The notes under the pieces: generated by a model | The model's database searches: none | What the model saw: only the letters and a program-made list of their open reading frames with translations | Told to the model about the DNA's origin: nothing | Origin: Silene latifolia | Taxonomy: Eukaryota > Streptophyta > Magnoliopsida > Caryophyllales > Caryophyllaceae | Assembly: GCF_048544455.1 (NCBI RefSeq) | Contig: NC_133532.1 | Coordinates: 15,440,948-15,504,947, forward strand | DNA: 64,000 nucleotides | Direction: 5' to 3' | Made by a program: the position numbers and the translations under genes | Shown: positions 21,321 through 31,018 of the stretch, one piece after another | Layout of the letters: each line of letters starts with the position of its first letter | How positions within the stretch are numbered: the stretch's first letter is position 1

Positions 21321-24191
21321 GACGGGTTTTACGGTAGGAACCGTTTCCGGAGGAATGAAGTAGCAATCGTGAAAGATCTCGATTCCGGCTAACTTTCTCT
21401 CAAGATAATGCCAAGGTTCGGGAAATCCATGAAAGAGCTCTGAACTTCCTTCTTGAACAAAGTACCCATTTAAAGTGGGGAGATATGGCCTCATTTGGAT
21501 TCCCACGTGCTTGCGGTTTTGGACTTGGGCAAGCATTTCAAGAACTTCTTCTTTTGTGGGTTTGTACCCTAGTCCAAGTGGTATCCTTGTTGAGTTGCCT
21601 TCCTTGTATGGTGCGAAGGTATTCTTCCGAATTGGGTTCAAAGGCATTCCAGGGAAGTATCCCTGGGATTTGAGTATGTGGTTGACCACCAAGTTGGAGT
21701 AGGGATTATAGTATAAGGGTGCCAATTCGCTTTCTATGACACTTACACTTTGGAAGCCCCCAAGTTCGTATACGGGATCCGCAAGGACTTGATTATTTGA
21801 TTGCTTCTCGATTATTGCCTTGATGGGTGACGAAGTGATCGTCACTACTTTTCCATTTAGTGGGATCTTGATCTTTTGATGAAGGGTGGATGTTACCGCT
21901 TTGGAAGCGTGAATCCAAGGCCTTCCCAGAAGTATATTGAATGAAGCTTCGATGTCCACTATTTGGAAGTTAACCTTTCGTTCGATTGGTCCCGTGGCTA
22001 TGGTTAGGTTAGCAAGTCCTACCACTTTTCGTCGCGTACCATCATATGCACGCACACCTTGATTGGTGGGAGTCCAATCCGACTCCTTCATACCTAGCTT
22101 GTATGCCGTTTTGAGGGGTATGACGTTGACCGCGGAGCCATCATCTACCAAGGTCATTGGCACATTCTTCTTTAGACAAATGACAGTGATGTATAGAGCA
22201 AGGTTGTGACTAGCGCCAAAAGGTGGCAAGTCTTCGTCCGAGAAAGTAATAGGATTACTTAACTTAGGTGATTCTTGGAAGACCAAGTTGACTACATCTT
22301 CAGGAGTGGAGTTATGTGCTACATTTAGCTTGGCCAAAGCTTGCAGTAAAGCTTGGCGATGTGGGAATGAGCTTGCTATTAGTTCCCGTGATGAAAGATC
22401 AGCCTTTGTTTTCTGTAATTGCTTGAGCAAATGATCAGTGGGGTCATCTTCGTTGTCATTTGGTGTGATGACGTTGGTTGGACCGTTTTGAGTAGTGTTT
22501 TGATATGGGCGACCCGAACGAGTTAGGTGATCCACATCTTGGTCTTCACCATTTTGGACTATTTCTTTGACTAGGGAGTTTTCAATGAGATTTTCGTCCT
22601 CATCATCATCGCCCCAAACCCCATTGACTGCAGCTAGTTCTCTCATTCTCATGATATCACCTTCTAGTCGTATGATTTGGTCAACTAGGTTATCAACCAC
22701 GGTGACTACTTCTTGCATAGTGGCATTTTGAGAGAAGATCAATGGTACACGTTCTTTGGGTATTGCGTTGGGACTGCGTAAGGTTGTTACCATGTTTTCT
22801 AGTTCCCAAACTTGTCTATCTACACTTCTTGCCCATGTGATGAAGTTGGAAATGGTAGGGGAGATGGTAGAGTAGAGCTTTTCTTTCTCAATTGCATGAA
22901 TTTCATTTTCAGTGGGAGAAATGAGGTGTGAGCAATCTAAGGTAGATTCATCACTTGTAATCACTAAAACTCCAAGAGGATTCAGAGTGTTGTTGGGTTT
23001 ACCTCCTGGTGGTATTGGGAGTCGACCATCTTCAATCATGTCTTGAAGCACGTGTTTCAACTTGAAGCATTTTTCTGTGTCGTGCCCTTTGCCACTATGG
23101 TATTCACAGTATGAATTTTCATCCCAAAACTTGGACTTCCTTTCGGGTTCGGGAGTAGGTCCAATGGGTTGGAGTTTACCTTGCTTCATTAACCTTTTTA
23201 GAGCGTTGGAGTAAGTATCCCCGAGGTTTGTGAATTTCCTTGGTGGGGTAGTTTTCTTGGATGGCTCGAGAAGGTTAACTTCGTCAGTCTTGCTAGTAGA
23301 GCCGTATGAACGACTCGTGGACCCTTGATATCCTCGACCTACCGTTTTGGACAAGAGTCCTTTACGGATGTCATCTTCAATCCTCGTCCCCAATACGGTT
23401 AAGTCTTTGAAAGTCTTGATGTTTTGATATCTCAAATGATTGGCATAGATGGGTTTGAGATTATCCACAAACTTTTCCACAAGAGTAGCCTCATCCGGGC
23501 GTTCAACTAGTTGGGTGCTAGTCTTTCTCCACCTACTTAGGAAGTCGGTGAATCCTTCTTTGTCATTTTGGGTAAGAACCTCTAGAGTACGCATGTTGAC
23601 TTGGATCTCGGCATTATCCGCATATTGTTTAGAGAACTCGATTGCGGCGTCTTCCCAAGTAGCGACCTTCTTGTGATCTAAAGTGTAGAACCATTGCTTC
23701 GGGATGGTGTCAAGAGATGAAGGAAAGATCCTTAAGAACATCTCGGGTATGATGCCTTTGATAGACATGTAATCCTTGAAGGCACGGATGTGGTTCAAAG
23801 GGTTCTCGTGTCCCTTGAACTTAGGGATATCCGTCATGTTAAAGTTAGTTGGCAATTTGGAATTGACGGCTTCATATTTGCGATTGTTCTCCCTATAAAT
23901 GTCATCACCCTTAAGGTACATCAATTGCTCCTCTAGGTATTGGAGTCTTTTCTCAGCTGCAGTCGTTCCCATGAGAGGATTCTCATCCCTAGATTCATCA
24001 TCGGAATTACGTAGTACTTCACTTTCATGAGGAGGCAACCTTCCCTCAACGGAAAAGATACGGCCTTCGATAAGCTCAAGGCGGTGATATGTTTGTTCTT
24101 GGGTAATTTGCATTTGGGCTAGCGCGGCGAGGATTCGATCATTACCGTCTTGAAGGTGGTGGTGATTCCTTTCATCACTTGATCTGGGCAT
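21306..24191 (-). CDS. Gag-protease of element 2
   Basis: A 961-residue ORF starts at ATG 24191 (MPRSSDERNHHHLQD). An N-terminal helical segment precedes the Gag core (DIPKFKGHENPLNHIRAFKD, LRIFPSSLDTIPKQWFYTL, FTDFLSRWRKTSTQL). A CEYHSGKGHDTEKC knuckle lies near residue 375. After an acidic middle region comes the protease with MTLVDDGSAVNVIPLKTAYK (D-D-G-S form used by Tat/Ogre proteases) and FNILLGRPWIHASKAVTSTL. The C-terminus contains a Gly-rich GLGYKPTKEEVLEMLA stretch. This is the best preserved ORF of the element. Length and order fit Ogre/Tat gag-pro. Confidence 0.88.
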   Translation of the reverse strand: MPRSSDERNHHHLQDGNDRILAALAQMQITQEQTYHRLELIEGRIFSVEGRLPPHESEVLRNSDDESRDENPLMGTTAAEKRLQYLEEQLMYLKGDDIYRENNRKYEAVNSKLPTNFNMTDIPKFKGHENPLNHIRAFKDYMSIKGIIPEMFLRIFPSSLDTIPKQWFYTLDHKKVATWEDAAIEFSKQYADNAEIQVNMRTLEVLTQNDKEGFTDFLSRWRKTSTQLVERPDEATLVEKFVDNLKPIYANHLRYQNIKTFKDLTVLGTRIEDDIRKGLLSKTVGRGYQGSTSRSYGSTSKTDEVNLLEPSKKTTPPRKFTNLGDTYSNALKRLMKQGKLQPIGPTPEPERKSKFWDENSYCEYHSGKGHDTEKCFKLKHVLQDMIEDGRLPIPPGGKPNNTLNPLGVLVITSDESTLDCSHLISPTENEIHAIEKEKLYSTISPTISNFITWARSVDRQVWELENMVTTLRSPNAIPKERVPLIFSQNATMQEVVTVVDNLVDQIIRLEGDIMRMRELAAVNGVWGDDDEDENLIENSLVKEIVQNGEDQDVDHLTRSGRPYQNTTQNGPTNVITPNDNEDDPTDHLLKQLQKTKADLSSRELIASSFPHRQALLQALAKLNVAHNSTPEDVVNLVFQESPKLSNPITFSDEDLPPFGASHNLALYITVICLKKNVPMTLVDDGSAVNVIPLKTAYKLGMKESDWTPTNQGVRAYDGTRRKVVGLANLTIATGPIERKVNFQIVDIEASFNILLGRPWIHASKAVTSTLHQKIKIPLNGKVVTITSSPIKAIIEKQSNNQVLADPVYELGGFQSVSVIESELAPLYYNPYSNLVVNHILKSQGYFPGMPLNPIRKNTFAPYKEGNSTRIPLGLGYKPTKEEVLEMLAQVQNRKHVGIQMRPYLPTLNGYFVQEGSSELFHGFPEPWHYLERKLAGIEIFHDCYFIPPETVPTVKPVKHLA

Positions 24192-24964
24192 CTTGGGAAC
24201 TGGATAAGAGATCGGCGACGAATCAAAACACGATCGACCATTCTATCACACTTGCTAAAAGAGGAAAAGTTTTGACTCGTGAAGTGGGTGTGTGCCACTT
24301 GTGTTGAGTGAGTTTTGAAGAAAGACAAGGTCTTTGAAGATGTGTGTCCTAGTCAACTGTAGTGTAGTTGTAGGAGTGGACTCGAGGTGAGGCTTTGAAA
24401 TGGGCTTGTGGCCCGAATTTTGACACGACAAACGGACAGAGTTTTGACCGGATTTTGCGCTAATTGGAAGCCCTATTTCGAAATTCTTATTTGAAAAGGG
24501 TTTTGATTTTTGAAAATTCGTCATGGTTTTGTTTAGAAATGGTGATCACATAAGGTTTACACATTTATACAAGCATTATAACGGGATGCTGAGTGCATTT
24601 AAAGGGGATTTGGTTTAAAGGGTAGGTTGCCATACCGAACCATCAAACCCGAAGTCTGTGGAGAGGCTCGTGCCAAACAAGAGTAAGGCCGATTCCTAGT
24701 CCATTTCCTCAAGTAGTGAAGGCCCTTGATACAAACAAGAGTAAGCATCATGGTATGGATGACGTCAATCGCTATCCATCCTTAGGCCCAAATAAGAATT
24801 AGGACCGTTTAGACGGGACGATTGGTCGAATGGGTTGGGTTGGGCCTAGGAAGGCCGAGTTAAACGGTCTAGGAAGACCGAGTTATGAAAACCGACAATT
24901 GTCTTGTACAAACTATTTCCTAACCTTGTTCAAGTTTCACCCTTGGCTACACGTAAGTGTATTA
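24192..24964 (-). other. Untranslated leader of element 2
   Basis: 773 bp between PBS and the gag ATG, without a supported gene. This is the expected place for packaging signals; none can be recognised by eye. Confidence 0.6.
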
Positions 24965-24982
24965 TCCCCACCGGAGTCGCCA
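24965..24982 (-). other. Primer binding site of element 2
   Basis: The minus strand reads TGGCGACTCCGGTGGGGA three bases inside the 5' LTR. It starts with the TGG expected for a tRNA CCA tail and resembles the PBS of Tat/Ogre elements, reported to use tRNA-Arg; I did not align it to a tRNA. Confidence 0.8.
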
Positions 24983-24985
24983 AAC

Positions 24986-27397
24986 TGTGGACAGCGGGCC
25001 GCCCACGGGGGCGCTTGGTGAGAACGAAACAAGCGTTTGCATTTTGTATGGAGTCGCCACCAATTTTTGTGGGAAATTGGAACCGTTCGAATACCTCGTG
25101 TCATGTCAAGACACAAAGTAGTGACATGAACACTAAGCAATCGTTACCCTTAGCATTCTATGTCTAGAATGACTCTCGTGGATGCCAATGAACACGGGTG
25201 CTCACGGAGATCTGGAGTAAGGGGTGAGGGTACGTATTAGGAAGCTCTTCTGATCGAACACCTAATCCCGCCCGTCTCGATAGCGGCCTCTACTAATGAT
25301 TAGGGAAGTTGTCTATACTTGATATATCGTCGGCTATATGCATGCAATGCAACATCCAAGTTTTAATCCTAGCATGTGAAAATTAACTAAGTCGGTTGAC
25401 ACGTAATTAGCATGCAATTGGGTCAAAGTAGGAATTTAAGGTTGATTTATATGTGAAAACATAAAATGATAAAAGAAATACAATAACTATAAATTACAAT
25501 AACGAAAATTACATTAATTACATTGGAATAGGCGATTTATGTCGAAAATACCTTTAAAACGGATGATTTGAGAAAAAGAATAAAAGAATTACGAACAGAA
25601 CAGAAGTGATATTACGGATAATTGTTAGTTAATACGTAATCTAATTAAATTATGTCAAGGCAGAAACGGAGTTCAGGGACAGAATTCAACCCGGAACAGG
25701 CGCAGCAGAGCTGCGTCTTTTGGAATAGGCGCAGCAGACGCTGCGTCTGTTCCTTGGCTCAGTTCTGGCTGTGAAGCCGTGATTGCAAGCCGTTAATGTC
25801 GATTGGTGATTTAAAGGATTAATTTAATTATTTACTCGGATGAAAGTGATTAATAGGTTATTACATATGAATGATGGTCATGAAAACAGTAAAACATGAA
25901 TGAGACGGATGCAAACGGATTAGTTACATGATGGAATAATGATGGAAGTGAAAAATATTAATGAGTCCTCTATTGAAATTAATTAACTAACATTAGATAC
26001 GATGGATTAATGACGAATATGCGACGAATATGACAAAAAGACGGATTAAACTATATCAAAGACGAATTCCAGAAACCCAATATGAACAAATTGAATCTCT
26101 ACAACCCGGAATTGAATTTAATGACGAAAACCCGCAAATATTGGATTAATTGGGATTTAAGTCGGATTTGATGAATTAAACATGTGAATGATGATAATTA
26201 ATATACATGTGAAATTAATATGTTATCATGATGAAGAATAGACAAACGAATAAGCAAAAGAAGAATTTTGGATACGAACTTCAGAGGACAAACGAAGAAG
26301 AAAGGAAGCGAGAAGCTGCGCGGCCTCACGAAGAGGCGCAGCAGGAACTGCGCTCCTTCGAAGAGGCGCAGCAGTTGCTGCGTCCTTTCTCGACGGTTAT
26401 CTACTGGAAATCCGCAAAAATAGGTTTTAACAAAGGGTTTTAGAAATCGGTTTTAACGGTATTTTCGAGGTAAATCTTACAATTGATGATACGAAAAGTA
26501 AAATACAATAAATAAATAAGGATTATACACCCTCAGACTTACATGTTGACGAAACGAGAAGGACTAAGATATCGATTAGTGATGCTCGACGCAAATGCAA
26601 AGAGAGTGCCCTCGTAAGAGGAAAACGATTAATTAATTAAGTTGATTGAGTGTAGTTGGTCAAATTGGTCGGTCATGCAACGGAGAGGCTGGTACCCGGA
26701 AAGATCCGAGCTTACGTGGTCGAAAGTTCAAGCACGTAGGCGCCAATAAGTAAGAACAAAGTCTAGAATACAAAGGGAGAAGAGAAGGGCGGACACTCGC
26801 GTGAGAAATATGAGGAGCGAAGGCTCCTATTTATACTAATCACGTGAAGGAATTAGGGTTTCGGAGACTCTTTGGAAGTGAATCTCGGAAAGATATGAGA
26901 AAGATACGAGGAACATGCGAGAAAAGGGCACGGGAAGAGGCGCGCAGCCCATGCGTCTCTTGGAAGAGGCGCAGCGCCCGCCGCGTCTATTCCCGTGAGG
27001 TTTCCTCTTCTTTGAAGAAAGATTTCGCGTTTGAGTTATGGTAGGACGGAAATAATTCGATTATCTTATGAATATTACGGGATATTATTTACCAAAAGAT
27101 AAAATTTGTGAAATATGGAATAGAAATATCCGGAACATTCCGAACATTCGACTCGGGATTATGATTTTAACGGTTATCGAAAATGGAGACGGTTTTTGAC
27201 CCGGACTCCGAATGTACTCTAATTACTGCCAAAACGACCGTATCGGGACGTAGATGACAACCATGAGGTAAACATTAATATTTGAGCAATCACTTAACGA
27301 TAATCTTACAAACTGTCACAAATCGTTCCGCGTATCAATCATGCGGCCCAATCATCACCGGGTGGTTTGCGGGAGGTGCAGAAATGAGGTATCTACA
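24986..27397 (-). repeat. 5' LTR of element 2
   Basis: 2412 bp with TG..CA ends on the minus strand (TGTAGATACC at 27397; ..GCTGTCCACA at 24986). It matches 8074-10450 throughout. The palindromic subrepeats are at 25691-25752 (two units, against one in the 3' LTR), 26311-26390 and 26932-26993. The promoter pair TATA (26828-26835) and CACGTG (26841-26846) is present. Confidence 0.93.
26828..26846 (-). promoter_or_regulatory. LTR core promoter of element 2 (5' LTR)
   Basis: Minus-strand CACGTG followed by TATAAATA, conserved in all three LTRs of this family. As the 5' LTR, this copy would drive the gag-pol transcript. Confidence 0.6.
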
Positions 27398-27917
27398 CAG
27401 CCTTAGTCCGGCTTATCTCCCTCTGGCGGGAAGGGCTTCTGGTCATTGTCCGACTTTGGTGAGTCGGACTTCTTTCATTCCTTCGGAGCTGGCCTCATTG
27501 TTGCCGCGGCGATGCTGTCCTCCCGCGAGTGGGGGAAGGACTCAGGTCTGCCACTGGCACCACGAGCTCTGCTGGCGTTCTAGCACGCCCAGCTCCTTGT
27601 ATCGCTCCGGACAAGTTGTTCGGAGTCACTTTATGGGCCCTGGTCACCTGTGGATGCGCTGCCATCACCATCGTCGTGACAGGGGTAACCGGCGTACTAC
27701 CCATTAGGTCCAGGAATAGCTTTAATTTGGCCGCATCGACCACATGTCCCATGACAGTGACTTGGTCGGTAGGCAGCGGTGTTTCTGGCTCTTTCGGCAT
27801 CCCGAGCGCCGTGTCAGTGACTCGGCCGGTGGGGGACTGCCCGATCTCAGAATTACGGAACGTGTCATCCTGGAAGAATGCAGTTCCTTTACTCACAGTT
27901 TCTTGTTGCTTTGACAT
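27398..27917 (-). pseudogene. Gag, N-terminal part, element 1
   Basis: The ORF starts at an ATG at 27917 about 70 bases after the PBS (MSKQQETVSKG) and runs to a stop at 27495. It is Pro/Thr-rich with no named domain. Past the stop a different frame reads Ser/Arg-rich sequence up to 27398. That sequence continues logically into the Gag core on the other side of element 2. The T run at 27939-27956 lies in the leader. Assignment rests on position and the continuity across element 2. Confidence 0.65.
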
Positions 27918-27988
27918 CTTCTTAGCTCGCTGAATGTTTTTTTTTTTTTTTTTTTTGGTAATGTAGGTGACTAGGTTTTAGTACGTTT

Positions 27989-28006
27989 TTCCCACAGACG
28001 GCGCCA
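27989..28006 (-). other. Primer binding site of element 1
   Basis: Two bases inside the LTR end, the minus strand reads TGGCGCCGTCTGTGGGAA. The TGG start fits a tRNA CCA tail, and the first ten bases match the tRNA-Asp type PBS used by many plant gypsy elements; the remainder differs. It fixes the 5' LTR end at 28009. Confidence 0.7.
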
Positions 28007-28008
28007 AT

Positions 28009-28569
28009 TGTTCCGGGTGTAATTCCGGAGCAGGATTGTAACCACTTGAGCTTGTAGAACGATGTTGTTGCTCGTCTCTTCCTTTCACGCTTTTCTGTAA
28101 AGATGAACAAACTGAGGGCTCGGCTTGGGGCCGAGCGTACTCACTCCGACGCTCAAGTCAGTAAACTTAGAGAGATAAGTTGTATGTTTAACTTGACAAA
28201 GTATATTGTAGAGAGATAAGGGAGTTTATACCAGATGTTCCAGTCTCTTTCTCAATGAGAGATGTGGAGTATTTATACACTTTCACCTTTTGTCACGTAG
28301 TGGCCAAGTGGCGTAGCAGGTGGAAAGACTGTCTTACCCTCGGCCGAGGGACCCATGACAGGCCGGCAGGCCTGGTTGACTCCATGCCGAGCGGACTGGA
28401 TGTGAGTATATGGATATGCCTCTCGGCCGGCTAGTTGTCGAGCCGAGACCCAAGTGACAGGCCGACAGGCTTTTTCAGCTAGGCCGTTTTTCCTTTGACT
28501 TGTTGTCTTTTAGCTTTGACCTTGGTCAATATGTTGACTTGGTCAGCGGGTGCAGAATATGCCCCATCA
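28009..28569 (-). repeat. 5' LTR of element 1
   Basis: On the minus strand the LTR begins TGATGGGGCATATTCTGCACC at 28569 and ends CCGGAACA at 28009, giving 561 bp with TG..CA ends. A TATAAATA box lies on the minus strand at 28270-28277, the expected promoter place. No partner LTR is present in the window, so the outer end is taken from the TG motif and from the point where plant-mobile-domain coding sequence resumes at 28570. Confidence 0.7.
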
Positions 28570-29147
28570 ATGAGATTGCTAGCGCATCGTCCTGCTTCGG
28601 GGATAGGGTACGAGGTTAGGGTTGGGGTTGCGGAGACTGATCATCTTTGGGATTGCTGGGAGGATCACGTGGTTCACATTTCTCGTAGATCGAGACCAGT
28701 TAGTTTCCCGGGTGAGACGGCGCCAGATTATGAGGCTTGGTATAATGAGAATTCTCACCCGTTGATCATTGATCCCGACCACCATGATGCCCCCGCGCCA
28801 CATGATGATTTTGATATTCCTGCTGAGGTAATAATTTTACTTAAAGTTGTTGTAATAATTGTTTAACTTTCTTACTGTTCGGGGATAATGTTTATAATGC
28901 TTTAGTTGTTTTTGTCAATTTGCAGACTGCACGTGCTGTAATGTTTCAGTTGGCCGAAGCCGGAAAGATTGTCGATGACAAGAAACAACTTGCCTATTTC
29001 CGCAATATGATAAAGAACTTCGATCCATTTGTTGAGAGGGCTAGGGAGATTATACGTAATAGAGGACCTCGTCAAACACCCGGTGATCGTGTTCAGCGTA
29101 GATCAGATGGTGTGTACACTGATAGCGAGGAAGAGGATGATCAGTAG
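28570..29147 (+). pseudogene. C-terminal part of a plant mobile domain gene, cut by element 1
   Basis: Two exons are visible: 28570-28827 and 28926-29147, with GAG|GTAATA and TTTGCAG|ACTGCA borders and a 98-bp intron. The first encodes ETAPDYEAWYNENSHPLIID, the type of W-Y...HP segment seen near the C-terminus of PMD/phosphatase-7-long-form-like plant proteins. The last exon ends in an acidic tail (DGVYTDSEEEDDQ). The 5' part is missing because the LTR of element 1 ends at 28569. It could belong to the transposon cluster to its right or be an independent PMD gene. Confidence 0.6.
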
Positions 29148-29342
29148 TCAGGAGACTAGTTTTTTTTTATTTCATTTATGTTGTACGTTTTTGAAGACAT
29201 TTTTTATGTTGGATGATTATGTTAGTTAACTATTTGAACCTTATTTAATTCAAAAAACCTGACGGTTTTAAATTCTGAAATTTCTTAAATTTCTTGAATA
29301 CATAGCAACTGATGCAGATTCATACATTTCTGGAAATACTCA

Positions 29343-29720
29343 CTACTTCATGACAATGGCCAACATAATGAAAACAAACAAATACAAGATACACTTGAAA
29401 TAAAACTTCATCATCCTTGCCATTTCCGAAATCTCCTTTTTTATACCTATCACTTGCTCTTTCATGACATTTCCACTTGATGCATCATCACCTTCATCTT
29501 CACATGCTATATTCAACTTTTTTGTTATTGTCAAATGATCTTCAGTCAACCACGACACAAAATGATCGCAAGGTACACACTTAAAATACGCTTTCTTCGG
29601 ATTAGTAACTGACCCGGAAATCATGATGATAGCGTTTCTTTGACAACGATTGCAAATTTGATTCTTAAAATCAAGGCTTTCAATTGGGTGGTTTCCCCAC
29701 ATTGAGGATGATGTTGACAT
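29343..29720 (-). CDS. Small GRF-type zinc-finger protein with C-terminal membrane segment
   Basis: A 125-residue protein starts at an ATG at 29720. Residues about 22-58 contain CNRCQ, then KAYFKCVPCDHFVSW. This gives the spaced Cys pairs, FxC and F-x-W of a GRF zinc finger, a nucleic-acid-binding module also found in topoisomerase III and APE2. A charged helix follows. The last 20 residues (KCILYLFVFIMLAIVMK) form a likely membrane anchor. Similar small GRF plus membrane-tail proteins are frequent in plant genomes and their role is unclear. A TATATAAA box lies on the minus strand at 29817-29825. The gene is divergent from the one at 30353 across a repeat array. Nothing in the ORF is broken. 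Confidence 0.65.
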   Translation of the reverse strand: MSTSSSMWGNHPIESLDFKNQICNRCQRNAIIMISGSVTNPKKAYFKCVPCDHFVSWLTEDHLTITKKLNIACEDEGDDASSGNVMKEQVIGIKKEISEMARMMKFYFKCILYLFVFIMLAIVMK

Positions 29721-29816
29721 AAGTAGAGAGTTAAAGAAGAAAATGGAAGAAGATGAAAATGATTGGAAAATAGAAAAAGTTGAAGATGAGTTCAGAAATA
29801 CCTCAATATGTAGATG

Positions 29817-29825
29817 TTTATATAG
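29817..29825 (-). promoter_or_regulatory. TATA box of the GRF protein gene
   Basis: Minus-strand CTATATAAA about 95 bases before the ATG at 29720, at the edge of the 18-bp repeat array. Confidence 0.55.
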
Positions 29826-29837
29826 GGAAAATGTTAC

Positions 29838-30277
29838 CGTTGTAATTCAAAATAACCGTTACAATTCAAAAATAACCGTTACAATTCAAAAATAACCGTT
29901 ATAATTCAAAAAAACCGTTATAATTCAAAGTAACCGTTATAATTCAAAAATAGCCGTTATAATTCAAAATAACCGTTATAATTCAAAAAAACCGTTATAA
30001 TTCAAAGTAACCGTTATAATTCAAAAATAGCCGTTATAATTCAAAGTAACCGTTATAATTCAAAAATAGCCGTTATAATTCAAAAAAAACCATTATAATT
30101 CAAAGTAACCGTTATAATTCAAAAATAGCCGTTATAATTCAAAATAACCGTTACAATTCAAAAATAGCCGTTACAATTCAAAATAACCGTTACAATTCAA
30201 AAATAACCGTTACAATTCAAAATAATCGTTACAATTCAAAAATAGCCGTTACAATTAAAAAATAGCCGTTACAATTA
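29838..30277. repeat. Tandem array of about 18-bp units between divergent genes
   Basis: About 24 units of the type AACCGTTATAATTCAAAA alternate with AGCCGTTATAATTCAAAG and CCGTTACAATTCAAAAAT forms; the unit varies between 17 and 20 bp. The array fills the space between two divergent TATA boxes (29817 and 30283). The repeated CCGTT core resembles a Myb-type binding site, which is only a suggestion. Confidence 0.9.
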
Positions 30278-30282
30278 ATAGC

Positions 30283-30292
30283 TTATAAATAA
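30283..30292 (+). promoter_or_regulatory. TATA box of the gene at 30353
   Basis: TTATAAATAA, about 65 bases before the ATG at 30353, directly after the repeat array. Confidence 0.6.
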
Positions 30293-30352
30293 GCCATTCT
30301 ATGTCAATTTCAATCACAACATCCAATCCTATTCACTCACTACAATACTAAA

Positions 30353-30832
30353 ATGGTTCTCACAAATGCTCAAAAAATCAGAGTTTATCAAATAAGAATC
30401 GATCTAATTGTTCAAAATTTACCAATTCTAATTGAGCGTCTTGAATCGGTGGTTCCCGGTGACCTTTGTATGGCACATGCTTGAAGAGCCTCCAATTGGT
30501 AGCCTTTGTATAATTTTAGCCGGAAACCCGGATCATGTTCTAACTCCAGCAGTTAGAGATGAGGTTGTTTCTGATGAAGTACTAAACGAGAAGTTGTGGG
30601 AGTTTCGCAGGTTAGAAGTGATATCTTTACATATTTTGAGCGCATTCTCACCGTGATCGATTACCCAAGACTATCAGACTTATGTGCCGGTAGAGTGCCC
30701 AACCAAGGAATTCTTTATCTCTACATCAATGATTTGTTGACTCAATATATGTCTACCCAACCTGAAGAAATTGAGATTCAAGATCATGAAGAAGATAAGG
30801 AATTGTCATCTTCATCATCGGAAGATAATTAA
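30353..30832 (+). pseudogene. Small unknown acidic-tailed protein gene (two frame breaks)
   Basis: It starts MVLTNAQKIRVYQIRIDLIV after a TATA box and a short leader. The first frame stops at 30484. The coding sense continues in another frame (VWHMLEEPPIGSLCIILAGN, to about 30605), then returns to the first frame (RSDIFTYFERILTVIDYPRL) and ends in an acidic tail (EIQDHEEDKELSSSSSEDN) at 30832. Together this would be a protein of about 160 residues with two one-base indels. I do not recognise a family. Its divergent partner is the GRF protein gene. Confidence 0.45.
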
Positions 30833-30892
30833 GTTCGGTAGTTATTTAATTATGTTATGTTTTAAGTAATAATCGTTTATGATATGGGTTTG

Positions 30893-31018
30893 AGGTTTAG
30901 GGTTTAGGGTTTGGGGTTTGGGATTTGGGGTTTGGGGTTTGGGGTTTAGGGTTTGGTGTTTAGGGTTTGGGGTTTGGGGTTTGGGGTTTGGGGTTTGGGG
31001 TTTGGGGTATGGTATGTT
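30893..31018 (+). repeat. Degenerate telomere-like repeat
   Basis: About 18 head-to-tail 7-bp units, mixing TTTAGGG (the plant telomere unit), TTTGGGG and single variants (GGGATTT, GGTGTTT). The variant TTTGGGG dominates. Confidence 0.9.

Larger units (their letters stand above)
8074..27397 (-). mobile_element. Tat-lineage Ty3/gypsy retrotransposon, element 2, with two antisense cargo genes
   Basis: Two near-identical LTRs (8074-10450 and 24986-27397) flank a 14.5-kb interior. On the minus strand come PBS, gag-PR, RT, archaeal-type RNase H and integrase. The opposite strand holds two spliced plant-mobile-domain-like genes. The flanking bases are CAACC (8069-8073) and CAGCC (27398-27402), a 5-bp target duplication with one mismatch. 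The insertion lies inside gag of element 1, so element 2 is younger. Pol is broken by one frameshift, two stops and a deletion of the first RNase H. A third, partial copy starts at 59062. Confidence 0.9.
757..28569 (-). mobile_element. Tat-lineage Ty3/gypsy retrotransposon, element 1 (split by element 2)
   Basis: On the minus strand the order is LTR (28009-28569), PBS (27989-28006), gag start (27917), interruption by element 2 (8074-27397), rest of gag, protease, RT, RNase H, second archaeal-type RNase H, integrase, tandem repeats, antisense ORF. The second RNase H and the antisense ORF are Tat-lineage hallmarks. The 3' LTR is not in the window, because the left part is replaced by the copia-like LTR at 1-756. 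Pol has several frame breaks and one in-frame stop, so this copy is not expected to be autonomous. It appears to have landed in a plant-mobile-domain gene whose end is visible at 28570-29147. Confidence 0.8.

Noticed and set aside
27495..27933. Plus-strand ORFs opposite the gag start of element 1
   Set aside because: They are shadows of the minus-strand Gag reading and have no features of their own.
29838..30277. Satellite or CRISPR-like nature of the 18-bp array
   Set aside because: The units are contiguous and lie between two TATA boxes; a promoter-region minisatellite is simpler.
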